Shown: positions 8,701 to 16,448 of the stretch, piece by piece
Layout of the letters: each line of letters begins with the position of its first letter
How positions within the stretch are numbered: position 1 is the first letter of the stretch
Origin: Asparagopsis taxiformis
Lineage: Eukaryota; Rhodophyta; Florideophyceae; Bonnemaisoniales; Bonnemaisoniaceae
Assembly (NCBI GenBank): GCA_030407315.1
Contig: JALQPE010002403.1
Span: forward strand, 1-64,000
Direction of reading: 5' to 3'
Length of the DNA stretch: 64,000 nucleotides
Translations under genes and position numbers: made by a program
Notes under the pieces: model-generated
What the model saw: only the letters and a program-made list of their open reading frames with translations
What the model was told of the DNA's origin: nothing
The model's database searches: none

Positions 8701-10336
8701 ATTCGCTGGACGCGGGTTCGATAACCCCTTCGTTGAGCATCTTCGTGATCTGCTCCTCGGCTATCGTACGTAAAGCCGGACCCTGACGATAGGGCATTGA
8801 ACGTATGGGCCGCGTGCCCGGTTCGAGTTCGATTCGATGCTCCGTAGCATTGATTTCGCCGAGGCGTCCGCTCGTCCACATTGACGAATGTGTAGCTAGC
8901 ATCTCGTTGATGCGCTTTCGTAAATCCTCGTCGTCGAGGTGCGACAAATCGATTGTCGACTGCCAATCCGTGGCGGGGTCGTTCCCCTTTTCGTTGACCA
9001 ACGGGTCTGGCGTTTCGTCGCCCAACCCGTTCGTATTCGTCCGCGTCGTCGCGTCGACTAGCGGTAGGTTCAAAACCTTCGCGAGGGCTTCGCCGCCCTC
9101 ACGCTTGAGTGGGACGATTCCCAACGGGGAGCGTACCGCGTACGCAATCGTTGCGCCTTTCGGCAATTCGCGGTCCTTCTTCGTGAAGTTCGACACGATA
9201 ATAGAGAACGTCTCTCTCGGTCCTACGTCGACCACTCCGTTGGCTATGCGCAGCCCATGCCGGAATTGCACCGACGCTTTCGGTTCGAGGAACACGAGTC
9301 CGGTCGCATCCGTCGTCACGTTGACGGTCCGTTGCGACATCGCCGGTACACGCGTGTACTTCGTCAGGCGAACCGAGAACGTTCGGCTCGGCCTATTCGA
9401 GGCCGCGTTACGCTCGCGGCGTTTCGGGTGTTCCACGTTTGGATTCGTCTCTTCCCCCTCCTCGTACGGAGTCGTCGTATCGCCCTCCGCGATAATGGGT
9501 ATCGTATCCCCCCGATGGAGGTCGATTGTCTGCGCTCGACAGCGTATAGCATCGACATGCTTCGACATGAACGACGTGCCCATTATAACGGGAACAGCCA
9601 GCGTGTTGGCTACGAAGAATTTTACGCGGAACAGCGAGTTCCCCAACCTGACACGAAGCAGGATGGCGCCTTCGATAGGCAAACGTCGCCCGTTGGCGTC
9701 TCCGAGCTTCGGTAGCTCTTCGTCACGTAGACAGCGGTCGACCCAGTCGTAGGGTAGTAAACTTGTTCGTATCAAGTTGTAGCCGCTGCACGTATCCATC
9801 GCGATGGTAATCGCCCTCATCACGTTGAGGTCTAGTCCGATCGTTCCGGACACGATATAATGCTTCGACGCAAGTAGGCACGTATGCCCGTCGAGGACCA
9901 ACGGTTCGGTCCTGACCGGCGCGCGGTCTACGTCTTCGCTAGCGGTTCGTCGCTTCATCGTGTGAGCCCGTATGGCTTCTTTTGCGTCGACACGCTTCGT
10001 ATAAGCCGCGTGCTTGGCTTTCTCGCGCTCGGAAGCGTCGTGCTTCCGGGTAGCGCGTCTCGCTCGTCTGCGAGGCTTCCTCTTCGTGTGAGGTTCGTTC
10101 GTCCCGTCGGACTTCGTTTCTTCCCCCACGTCGGGTGTCGTGTGACTCGAGTTGGCCTTCGCGGCCGTGAGCTTTACGTAACTCTCGTTCATCGGTGAGC
10201 CTGCGGAGGACCAATCATCGACGTCGGTCGTCCCCCTTTTACGTAAGGGTTCAGGCGATGTGGGTGGCTCGTGACCTACATCGCCTGGTCGTTTCCCGGC
10301 GCGGGGCCGTTCGACACGTTGTCGTCGTGAGCCCAC
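5747..10336 (-). CDS. pol: Chromovirus Pol polyprotein (PR-RT-RH-IN-chromodomain)
   Basis: The 1529-codon frame carries all Ty3/gypsy enzymes in order. A retropepsin-like protease has its active Asp in DTCSG at residue 181. Reverse transcriptase spans about 515-720 with YLDD at 662-665. RNase H (about 808-930) starts with the acidic IDTDAS motif. Integrase has the HHCC zinc module (HH...CVGC, about 1110-1150) and a DD35E core (IDILGP, SDNGKQF, QVERYN). A GPY/F-like segment (LGPFRVL) follows, then a C-terminal chromodomain of about 50 residues (FLVKWVGYRNPTWEP). The ATG at 10336 need not be used: the frame overlaps gag by 61 bases in the -1 frame and a frameshift signal lies in the overlap, so Pol is most likely made as Gag-Pol. 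No internal stops. Confidence 0.97.
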   Translation of the reverse strand: MGSRRQRVERPRAGKRPGDVGHEPPTSPEPLRKRGTTDVDDWSSAGSPMNESYVKLTAAKANSSHTTPDVGEETKSDGTNEPHTKRKPRRRARRATRKHDASEREKAKHAAYTKRVDAKEAIRAHTMKRRTASEDVDRAPVRTEPLVLDGHTCLLASKHYIVSGTIGLDLNVMRAITIAMDTCSGYNLIRTSLLPYDWVDRCLRDEELPKLGDANGRRLPIEGAILLRVRLGNSLFRVKFFVANTLAVPVIMGTSFMSKHVDAIRCRAQTIDLHRGDTIPIIAEGDTTTPYEEGEETNPNVEHPKRRERNAASNRPSRTFSVRLTKYTRVPAMSQRTVNVTTDATGLVFLEPKASVQFRHGLRIANGVVDVGPRETFSIIVSNFTKKDRELPKGATIAYAVRSPLGIVPLKREGGEALAKVLNLPLVDATTRTNTNGLGDETPDPLVNEKGNDPATDWQSTIDLSHLDDEDLRKRINEMLATHSSMWTSGRLGEINATEHRIELEPGTRPIRSMPYRQGPALRTIAEEQITKMLNEGVIEPASSEWASPIVLVPKKDGSLRFCVDYRRLNAKTIADSYPLPRMEDCLDSLGDAAIFTTLDCNAGYWQVPVSAEDRDKTTFTSFMGTYRYVRMPFGLRNAPATFQRTLDIILSGVRWQSCLVYLDDVIVFSKDLESHLGHVDQVLSLLRAAGVTLKLTKCSFFQPRVDYLGHVITPGKLHVAARNKEAFRTATFPRDKTQCRSFLGAANVYRRFVKAYAEIARPLNTMLKKDASPDWTNPTDAQTNAFETLKTILVSPPVLHLPKAGRPFMIDTDASAYQLGATLLQQQNEDKPNEWVPIGYWSKTLNETERGYSATERECYSVVWAITSLRPYVEGQRFTVRTDHEALRWLMTLTDASGRLLRWRLRVAEFDFEVTYRPGRVHQVPDALSRVISTYDDGRPVDDDVPSYGDAVLVTTRSRRQPTRNGQGRTTSVRKKATNARGHDDPSNETRDERTSATTAGHDGLEFNRDASLDDVLDEEPDFLDEQRAAEDDSARVPPADVQLPITRDELIEAQREDAFCQTILTRQSETQDAAFFEGHDGLLRRRNPHDEERTQIVVPASLRPRLLELTHHHVLAGHPGQTRMYYTLRRTYYWPAMAADIHATVRNCVGCAKNRVKLRKRTNPLRLFPATEPLRDLCIDILGPLTKTTRGNRFILVITDRFTKLTRVVPLRNIDSANVASAFVNAWVFSYGPPRTLISDNGKQFAAKFFQRVCNEIGVTNVFTSTYHPQTNGQVERYNRTILAMLRNYVNENQNDWDRYASALTFAYNTHVHSSTGTTPFDLILTNPPPPLALHTSVTNRELPDGGGRATYVRELATTMDNAYRTLKAAQARYKRNFDKRVRVSNRNIRAGEYVFIDPTDGTTKGTKLGNHALGPFRVLRNDVRTFVIQRGDVVERVNSDRVAYAPTPANAPPPEPYDATEADLDKNRDGPAYVVDDLLNHRVNDDGTLDFLVKWVGYRNPTWEPRRNVSEESVSRYFARVRRATT
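10252..10297 (-). promoter_or_regulatory. -1 ribosomal frameshift signal between gag and pol
   Basis: On the minus strand the slippery heptamer G GGA AAC (10297-10291) is in the gag zero frame (codons CCG GGA AAC). Slipping back one base enters the pol frame exactly. Three bases later a perfect 10-bp stem, CAGGCGATGT pairing with ACATCGCCTG (10287-10278 with 10261-10252), closes a 16-nt loop in which GGT and ACC can extend the stem after one mismatch. The gag stop TAG (10278-10276) begins at the last base of the 5' arm and runs into the loop. This matches the X XXY YYZ plus structure rule for -1 frameshifting. The 3-nt spacer is shorter than the usual 5-9. Confidence 0.85.
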
Positions 10337-12678
10337 GAAGCTCGTTCGTCATCGTGACTCGTTTCCACCTCGAGTGGTGTTTCGTCAGCGGAGGTCGTCA
10401 CGTAGACTCCGCTGCGGCCATTACGCTGGCCATTTCGTTCGTTCGCCCACGGGCGGGGGTCACGTCGGTCATTACGAAAGTCGCCGCGGCGCCTGTCGAA
10501 GGGCCTTCCCCCGTCACGATTGGGGTTTCGGAGTATCGTAGGCGGCGTGCCGTACCTCCGCGGGGTCACGTTCCCTCGCTCGCCAGGTCGTTCCTGGTTA
10601 CGTTTAGCCATTCGTTGGCGGAAGTACTCAGCCTGACGTGGGTTGCTCTTCACGTGGAAGAGGTAGTACTTGTACGCGAAAAAGATCCGTTGATCTGGCG
10701 TCAGACGCGGACACGTAAACGTCGAGTGGCCATCTTCGCGGCATGACCAACACGACAGCGTCCAGTAATCATTCGGGATTACGGAGTGCGCCAATTGCGT
10801 CTGCTCGCTCGTGAGCTTCGGCACGTCCTCGCATGGACGGTTCAATCGAGCTTCGAGCTCGTCCGGCTTTTCGTTTGCCGTTTTCGTATCGTTGGGCGGC
10901 GGCCCGTTCGTGAAGAGGATCGCCTCCAAATTCTCGGCAACGTGAACCGCAGCGAGCGACACGTCGTCGTCGTCCCTCGCGGGGATGTTCGGGTTACCAT
11001 CGTGGTAACTGGGCTCGTTAGCCCGTTCATTACGTAAGTACGCGGACTCATCGTAGTCCGCGAACTTCCTCGACTCGTGGTCGGAAATAGCCAACGTAGG
11101 CTTCACCGGAAACCGCACTTTCGGTTTCGCGGCTGACGCGACAGCTGCCGTACGTGCACGGAAGGTCGTTCCTTCGGCCGTCGCCAATCGTCTCACAACG
11201 GTGAGGTCGTTCCTCTCTCGTTCGGGGAGTGACCGGAGTCGTTCCGTCACTGCTGCCCGCGTCGAGGGCAGCAAACCACGTACGTAGTGGTGAACGAGGA
11301 GTCGATCCGTAAACACGTAGTTACACGCCCGCGTGGCGGTGTCGAGTCTATCAGCGTACTGATTCTCGTCCTCGTTAGGACTCTGCGTGATCATCGTGAC
11401 CTTTTCGTAGGCCTCCTGCAGCACGTCGTCTTGCAGGTATCGTTTGATCAACGCGTTGATTACGTGAGGCCACGAGAACCTCTTCGTCGGATCAGTCGTG
11501 ATCACACCAGTCGTACACTGGGAATCGTAGAACCGTCGGGCGTCCCCTTCGAGGAAGAAGTGCAGCGCACGTACTGCCACTCCCTCGCACACTCCGAGTG
11601 TGCTGAACCCATCACGTATTTGGGCGAGGAATCCGAGTAACGTAATCGGATTCCGGCCGGAGAACGGCTTTAACGTAGGGAAAAGTCCCTCCAGCTCACG
11701 TTTGAGCTTATGTACGCTTTGACTCTCGTTCACGTAGAGATGTTCACGTACATCGTTAAGTCGGTACATGCGGTACGACACCACGTTCGCAAATGCGTCG
11801 AGCATTGTCGTGTGCTCTGCCAACGCGTGGCAAACGGGTCCGAGGGCGTTCCCTGGTAAGCGTACCGCGTCGGCACGTTCGTTTTCGTGGACTCGCGTGT
11901 CCGTCGTGCCGAACGTACCCAGCCACGGAATGTACGTCTCACGTGGCGGGGGAGCTCTCGTATCGAATTGCGCAGCACGTGCTGCGTCCGCCGACCGCGC
12001 GTGGTCTGGCGTATCGTTAAAACGTAATTGCCTTCGTGGCGTCTCGTCGGGGTGGGCGATGGCTCGTTGCACTGTCGCCCCCCTTCCGTACGTTGTCGGG
12101 GTCGTCGGACCGGGTGTTGGTGGGTATCCTCCCGGAACGGCCGGGGAGGATTGCGAGTTATAGGCGCGCGAGCCTTCGTAATTCGGATCGCTTCCGCTCG
12201 GCGGAGCGGAACGTCCGGCGACGATTTCGTTGAATACTACGACAAACGAGTCGAGTCTTCCCTCCACGGCGGAGAGGCGGTTTCGTAAATCTTCGTTTTC
12301 CCGTTCGAGGGTCGCTGAGCGTTCACGTAACGCACGAGCTTCGCGCTCCGAGACTCCGAGTCTCTGCCTTACGGCTTCGTCGACGGCCGCGTCGCTCGCC
12401 CTTTCGATGTGACCTCGAAGGTCTTCGTACACTACACGTAGTGCCGTGGGAGTCACGTTCCCTTCGTTGAGCTGACCGCGCGTTGCGGGGTCCATACTCA
12501 CGGACTCAAACGGGCTTACCGTACGTGGTAGCTGGCCGATCGCCTCGATATCCGGCGGGATAGATCGATCAGTCGCGAAGATCGCTTCTGCTGACAAGGC
12601 CACGTCGGCTTCGGCGTCCGCTGACGTTGGCAACGGTTGCCTGGGCGACGCGCTGGAATTCGACACAGCGTAATTCAT
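10276..12678 (-). CDS. gag: Chromovirus Gag (capsid/nucleocapsid)
   Basis: The frame has 800 codons. The N-terminal half includes a coiled-coil-like segment (about residues 108-150). The central part (about 300-480) resembles the retrotransposon Gag/capsid domain, with LKPFSGRNP and LHFFLEGDARRFYD. A CCHC zinc knuckle, CWSCREDGHSTFTC (C-x2-C-x4-H-x4-C), sits near residues 643-656 and is followed by an Arg/Asn-rich basic tail suited to binding RNA. The start at 12678 is the first ATG of the open frame and leaves a 99-base leader after the LTR. Gag assembles the virus-like particle; about 800 residues is long for a gypsy Gag. Confidence 0.93.
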   Translation of the reverse strand: MNYAVSNSSASPRQPLPTSADAEADVALSAEAIFATDRSIPPDIEAIGQLPRTVSPFESVSMDPATRGQLNEGNVTPTALRVVYEDLRGHIERASDAAVDEAVRQRLGVSEREARALRERSATLERENEDLRNRLSAVEGRLDSFVVVFNEIVAGRSAPPSGSDPNYEGSRAYNSQSSPAVPGGYPPTPGPTTPTTYGRGATVQRAIAHPDETPRRQLRFNDTPDHARSADAARAAQFDTRAPPPRETYIPWLGTFGTTDTRVHENERADAVRLPGNALGPVCHALAEHTTMLDAFANVVSYRMYRLNDVREHLYVNESQSVHKLKRELEGLFPTLKPFSGRNPITLLGFLAQIRDGFSTLGVCEGVAVRALHFFLEGDARRFYDSQCTTGVITTDPTKRFSWPHVINALIKRYLQDDVLQEAYEKVTMITQSPNEDENQYADRLDTATRACNYVFTDRLLVHHYVRGLLPSTRAAVTERLRSLPERERNDLTVVRRLATAEGTTFRARTAAVASAAKPKVRFPVKPTLAISDHESRKFADYDESAYLRNERANEPSYHDGNPNIPARDDDDVSLAAVHVAENLEAILFTNGPPPNDTKTANEKPDELEARLNRPCEDVPKLTSEQTQLAHSVIPNDYWTLSCWSCREDGHSTFTCPRLTPDQRIFFAYKYYLFHVKSNPRQAEYFRQRMAKRNQERPGERGNVTPRRYGTPPTILRNPNRDGGRPFDRRRGDFRNDRRDPRPWANERNGQRNGRSGVYVTTSADETPLEVETSHDDERASWAHDDNVSNGPAPGNDQAM

Positions 12679-12763
12679 AGACCGTCGTCTGTAGCACGTA
12701 GCTTTTCGTTAACGTAAAAGAGCTCAACCTCGTTGGTTGTCGTTATGCTCGTAGCAACTTCTA

Positions 12764-12776
12764 GGTCGAGAGACCA
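12764..12776 (-). other. Primer-binding site of the chromovirus
   Basis: One base inside the 5' LTR the minus strand reads TGGTCTCTCGACC. It begins with TGG, the complement of the universal tRNA 3' CCA, as expected for a tRNA primer ending GGTCGAGAGACCA. I cannot name the tRNA; it is not the usual initiator-Met site of plant gypsy elements. Confidence 0.7.
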
Positions 12777-12777
12777 G

Positions 12778-13431
12778 TGTGGAACCACGTTAGTTCTAGA
12801 TAGCTGGTACGAGCTACGGACACGCTGTCCTTACGAAACGAAACGAGCAGTCCACCCGCTGGTGTTTGACTGTATTGTTAGGTAGAAGGTAGAGTGGTTA
12901 GCGAGTAGACACGAGCGTCACGACGCAACAATCCACGCGAGGATTACGTTAGCAAACGAGGTGGTACGTCACCGGAGGCGCTCTCAACCAAGCCCGGAGG
13001 CACTACACGCAATCAGCCTTACGTGCGGCGATGGGTAGGGAGTACGCAGCTCGACGGAGACGAAGCCTCGTTAGGCAAAACGTAAACGTAAACGTAGAAG
13101 TCAGTCGTAGACTAGAGCCGTTGCTCGATCGTTGTCTTGTCCCCTTTCCCTCCCGGCACGATGCCAATACCTATATGGCCACGATGGCATCGCTTTACAG
13201 TGTAAACACTGCTCGTAACGTCCCCGAATGGGAAAGGACCTTGTGGGTCACACGTAGGGACCCGTTGGTCCGTTGGCCGTTGCCAATACGTTCGTTGCAC
13301 ACGTGTGCGGTTGCGCGCGCGCATGCGCCAGCAATGTTCGTTCATTGCTGTCGCCGGTCGTATCCGGCGAAATTCGAATTCCGCGGAAAAACGTAAATAT
13401 TTGCAATTTCGGAATTGCCACGTATACTACA
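12778..13431 (-). repeat. 5' LTR of the chromovirus (right copy)
   Basis: A 654-bp repeat runs from TGTGGAACC to TATACTACA, so both ends obey the TG...CA rule. It matches 9-627 and the solo LTR at 43031-43697. The sequence just outside (GAGAT at 13432-13436) would be one target-site copy; its partner lies left of the window. Confidence 0.93.
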
Positions 13432-13575
13432 GAGATCAATAACATTGCATTAATCAAATCCGAGTTTAACCCGGCCGATGGTCTGACTAAACTTGCATGC
13501 AATGAAGCTCTAAAGAATCTTCTTGAAACTCATAAGATCTCTCATCCCGTGGAACAGTATGTAATCGAGCATTAA
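13432..13575 (+). pseudogene. C-terminal tail of Ty1/copia Pol (end of RNase H)
   Basis: Directly after the chromovirus LTR the plus strand encodes about 47 residues that include FNPADGLTK, the hallmark near the C-terminus of copia RNase H (usually ...NPAD.LTK), ending in a stop at 13573-13575. The rest of the copia element is displaced by the chromovirus and must lie left of the window. This shows a nested insertion: gypsy into copia, opposite orientation. Confidence 0.85.
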
Positions 13576-13596
13576 GTCGAACCGTCTTCGGACTTC

Positions 13597-13608
13597 AAGA
13601 GAGGGAAG
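13597..13608 (+). other. Polypurine tract of the Ty1/copia element
   Basis: AAGAGAGGGAAG directly precedes a TGTCCGTGAG LTR start and lies about 20 bases after the pol stop, as is typical of copia elements. Confidence 0.7.
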
Positions 13609-13896
13609 TGTCCGTGAGCTACACTTTGTAGCCCACACTATTCAATCTACAAAAAATAATGGTAGGCTACAATTTAAATCAATATGTAGGTGACACTAGT
13701 CCTTTTTTAGTCACTCAGACGGAAACGTCAACACTACGCTACCTACAATTTGAATTTACTAGCCACCCAGAATAGTAGCTGTTGTAGAAAGTAGAAGCTA
13801 GAAACTAGAATAAAAGGATGACTTCGGCTCCGAAGCAATCATCAGCATCAACATTCATCACCAACCATCATCAACCATCATCCATAATCGCGCACA
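13609..13896 (+). repeat. 3' LTR of the Ty1/copia element (right edge uncertain)
   Basis: It starts with TGTCCG right after the polypurine tract and contains a TATA-like AATAAAAGG near 13808. A CA end at 13896 is plausible, but without the other LTR the right boundary is a guess. Confidence 0.55.
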
Positions 13897-16023
13897 CCGT
13901 TCTGCGCCAATCAAAATCGAACACTTGTCATTCTAATTTCGGGAATCGTTTTTCCCATCACCGGGGAGGGGTAACTATTTTTTTGCAATTGTCACTACAT
14001 AAATGAGCAGTTTTGTACGAAACACATTTGCTTGTGAAAACTATCAGATGGTTTGTGTGACGACCAATCCTGACCTGGTCTGATGCGAACCATGCAAGGT
14101 CTATACTTCCGTTCCTTCTGTAAAGACCATCCTCTGAAGTCTGGCACCGCCAAGGAGTGGACACTGGACAGGGGCTCATATGTTCCTCTGATATGCTGTT
14201 CCATACCTGCAGATCGGCTCACTTTCATTGCGGCCGCGGTAATCCAGTATCCGACACCATGAATGTCCCGCCGCGACTCCATTTTGGACTCGAAGTTGGC
14301 TACGTCCCATCACTCGCTGCGCAATGCACGGGGTGTACCAGGCTGAACAACAACCGCTTACCACAAATTGGTTGTAGAGTACGATAACGCTTGAACCGCT
14401 GCCCGGCAACAACCTTTCGCAGAACAAGGCAATGTAATTTACAGATGGGATGGATGGTTGAGCCTTGGATGGTATTGTACTGACTTGTGAGTTGTTGGAT
14501 GTGTGGTTGGACTCTGGGTATCGTGTCTAATTTCAACAGGCTGACATGAGAAACAGAACAAGGCCGTAAATTACAATATTTTAAATCGTTCCGCCCAACC
14601 TGTACATATGAAACGACGGTCATACGTTTGACAGAATACTTTGCAGAATGCAGCAGAGTCGCATGACCGCTACGACTTTCCCAGGTGTAGGTTTATTTTC
14701 AGCGCATGTATTTATTCTTGTGGTTTCTGTTCTGGTTCGACACCCATGCCTTGAGAACATGCGTAGTATCAGCCAAGCTCTGCCGAGAATACTTTGACAC
14801 TCGATATTGATTCCATCCCCATGCATGGCCCTGGATGTCCGGACGACCTAGAAATGATCCTAGTAGATCAAAAGAATCATCATTTTGATTCCCAAACCCG
14901 ATTCGATGTCTGCGATGGACGGACATTTCATTTATCGAGTAATGATGCACATTCATTGCAGGGCACGAGTGGAGAACAAGAATTAGAGGACAAGCTCTGC
15001 AATTTGTCTCAACTGATCAATTTCTATAGGTCTAATATTGTCGTAGAGTGGATAAAGTTCTGTGTTGGTACGGCAGGATGATGATTTGTCCTCAATTCGT
15101 ACAATCACTCTTCGCGAGTCTTTCCAAGATGTTTATACTTTCATTGCATTGCTGTGAGACGCAATACCATTGGGTCGATCATTGTTTAGACGTGTTGAAA
15201 GAATAAAAGCACGTCATAATATGTTTCTTGAAACATGAGATGCAAAACCCAAAAGGGCCCCGACGGTGACAGGTGTCCTTGTCTGGCAACCGCTCGACAC
15301 ACATCACATATCTACAGTACCAGTGTTTGATGGTATGATCACCAACCCAACCTGTGCATCCGTTGCACCGCGGAGAAGATGAATATGTGGCAAGCCCCTT
15401 GTCGTCATGGAATACTCATTAGTTTCATTCACGCCTAGCACATGTTGGGACAGCAATATCAGCTTGATGTTAAAATCCCGAGATGCTACGAACAATCTAC
15501 CACGTCGTGCAGCAATGGATGCCACTGTCTATCGACAGCCGTGATGGAAAATGGTAACCCCCGAAGAATACTGAAATAGAATGTGGATGCAAGTTGATAG
15601 ACGATATAAAATGGTGAGCCATGTCCTGCGACACAACATTAGCTTGGAAGAGCACAGAGTTTTGCAACTGTGAAGTCTTGCCGTAGGTCAATGATATAAC
15701 TCAAAGGTATCTAGCTCTCTGTCTGTAAGTAAAATATTCTTACTCTCCTCTTGATCGCCACGTGCTTTCCGTTACTGACAGGATTAAAAACGCTTCATGT
15801 GCGCAACGCAGAATTTTATTTTGTACGTAGTTTCCCCCCGACAGATCATTCAACTGCATATCCACGGTGATAAAATTGTACTCTTCCTCAACCGATTCTT
15901 CAATCCTTCTTGTCCTGTGTCTGCCCTCTGCATTGTTCGCCGCTCTCTCAAATTGTATCCACACATATCAAAGCGGAATATTCACAACCCTACGACTCAC
16001 TCCCCTTCAATCAGTCCACCCTG

Positions 16024-16048
16024 CTCTCTCTCTCTCTCTCTCTCTCGT
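16024..16048 (+). repeat. (TC)n microsatellite
   Basis: About twelve uninterrupted TC dinucleotides lie in the pyrimidine-rich upstream region of the kinase gene. Confidence 0.9.
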
Positions 16049-16326
16049 GCATTACTCTACCAATTTTAACATTCGATGTACGATTCTCCCATATATTCAT
16101 TCACTTCCCCGTAATGCATTCCTGCCTGTCACTTTGTTGACATCTTTTGCATACCTCAACTGTCACAACTCTCCCCCACTGTACTCACTTCAAACAACAA
16201 CTTTCCAGTATCTCAATGCAACTCATTATTTTCACGTCATTATCAAAACGAATGATTACTCTCTCTCGCGTAATGTTTACGATCTTCACTGCCCACCTCT
16301 TGCCTTTCCTTCCCTTCTGTACCTTC

Positions 16327-16334
16327 TATATATA
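16327..16334 (+). promoter_or_regulatory. TATA-like box of kinase copy 1
   Basis: TATATATA lies 115-122 bases before the ATG at 16449. Kinase copy 2 has a comparable TATATAAA at a similar distance, although the flanks are otherwise unrelated. Confidence 0.4.
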
Positions 16335-16448
16335 TTACTTGAATACACCGTTCTACCTGGATTGCATCCTAGTTCCATCAGCATCATCACTTCAACCTCT
16401 TTCGGCTAACACAAAGAAACAGCCAACAATTGCAGCCACCACATCAAA

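Larger units (their letters stand above)
1..13431 (-). mobile_element. Ty3/gypsy chromovirus, nearly complete, minus orientation
   Basis: Two direct repeats of about 650 bp (LTRs) flank gag and pol frames that read on the minus strand. In element orientation the order is 5' LTR (13431 to 12778), primer-binding site, gag, pol (protease, RT, RNase H, integrase, chromodomain), a long extra module, a G-rich polypurine tract, then the 3' LTR (627 to 1, cut by the window start). The C-terminal chromodomain places it in the chromovirus branch of Ty3/gypsy. By eye the LTRs differ at only about eight to ten sites, so the insertion is fairly young. Both gag and pol are open over their full length, so the copy could still be active. 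The extra 5 kb between pol and the 3' LTR is unusual and includes a large ORF on the opposite strand. It sits inside a Ty1/copia element. Confidence 0.95.
13897..16448. other. Intergenic, no gene seen
   Basis: Only short unrelated frames occur on both strands. Composition is AT-richer than the retroelement. The last 500 bases are pyrimidine-rich and hold a (TC)n run at 16024-16048 and a TATA-like box, and probably form the promoter and leader of the kinase gene. Confidence 0.5.

Noticed and set aside
8805..9752. 315-codon plus-strand frame antisense to pol
   Set aside because: It covers the protease/RT region in reverse; openness is explained by pol codon bias.
15867..16409. 180-codon plus-strand frame before kinase copy 1
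   Set aside because: Leu/Ser-rich translation of pyrimidine-rich leader including the TC repeat; no copy exists upstream of kinase copy 2.
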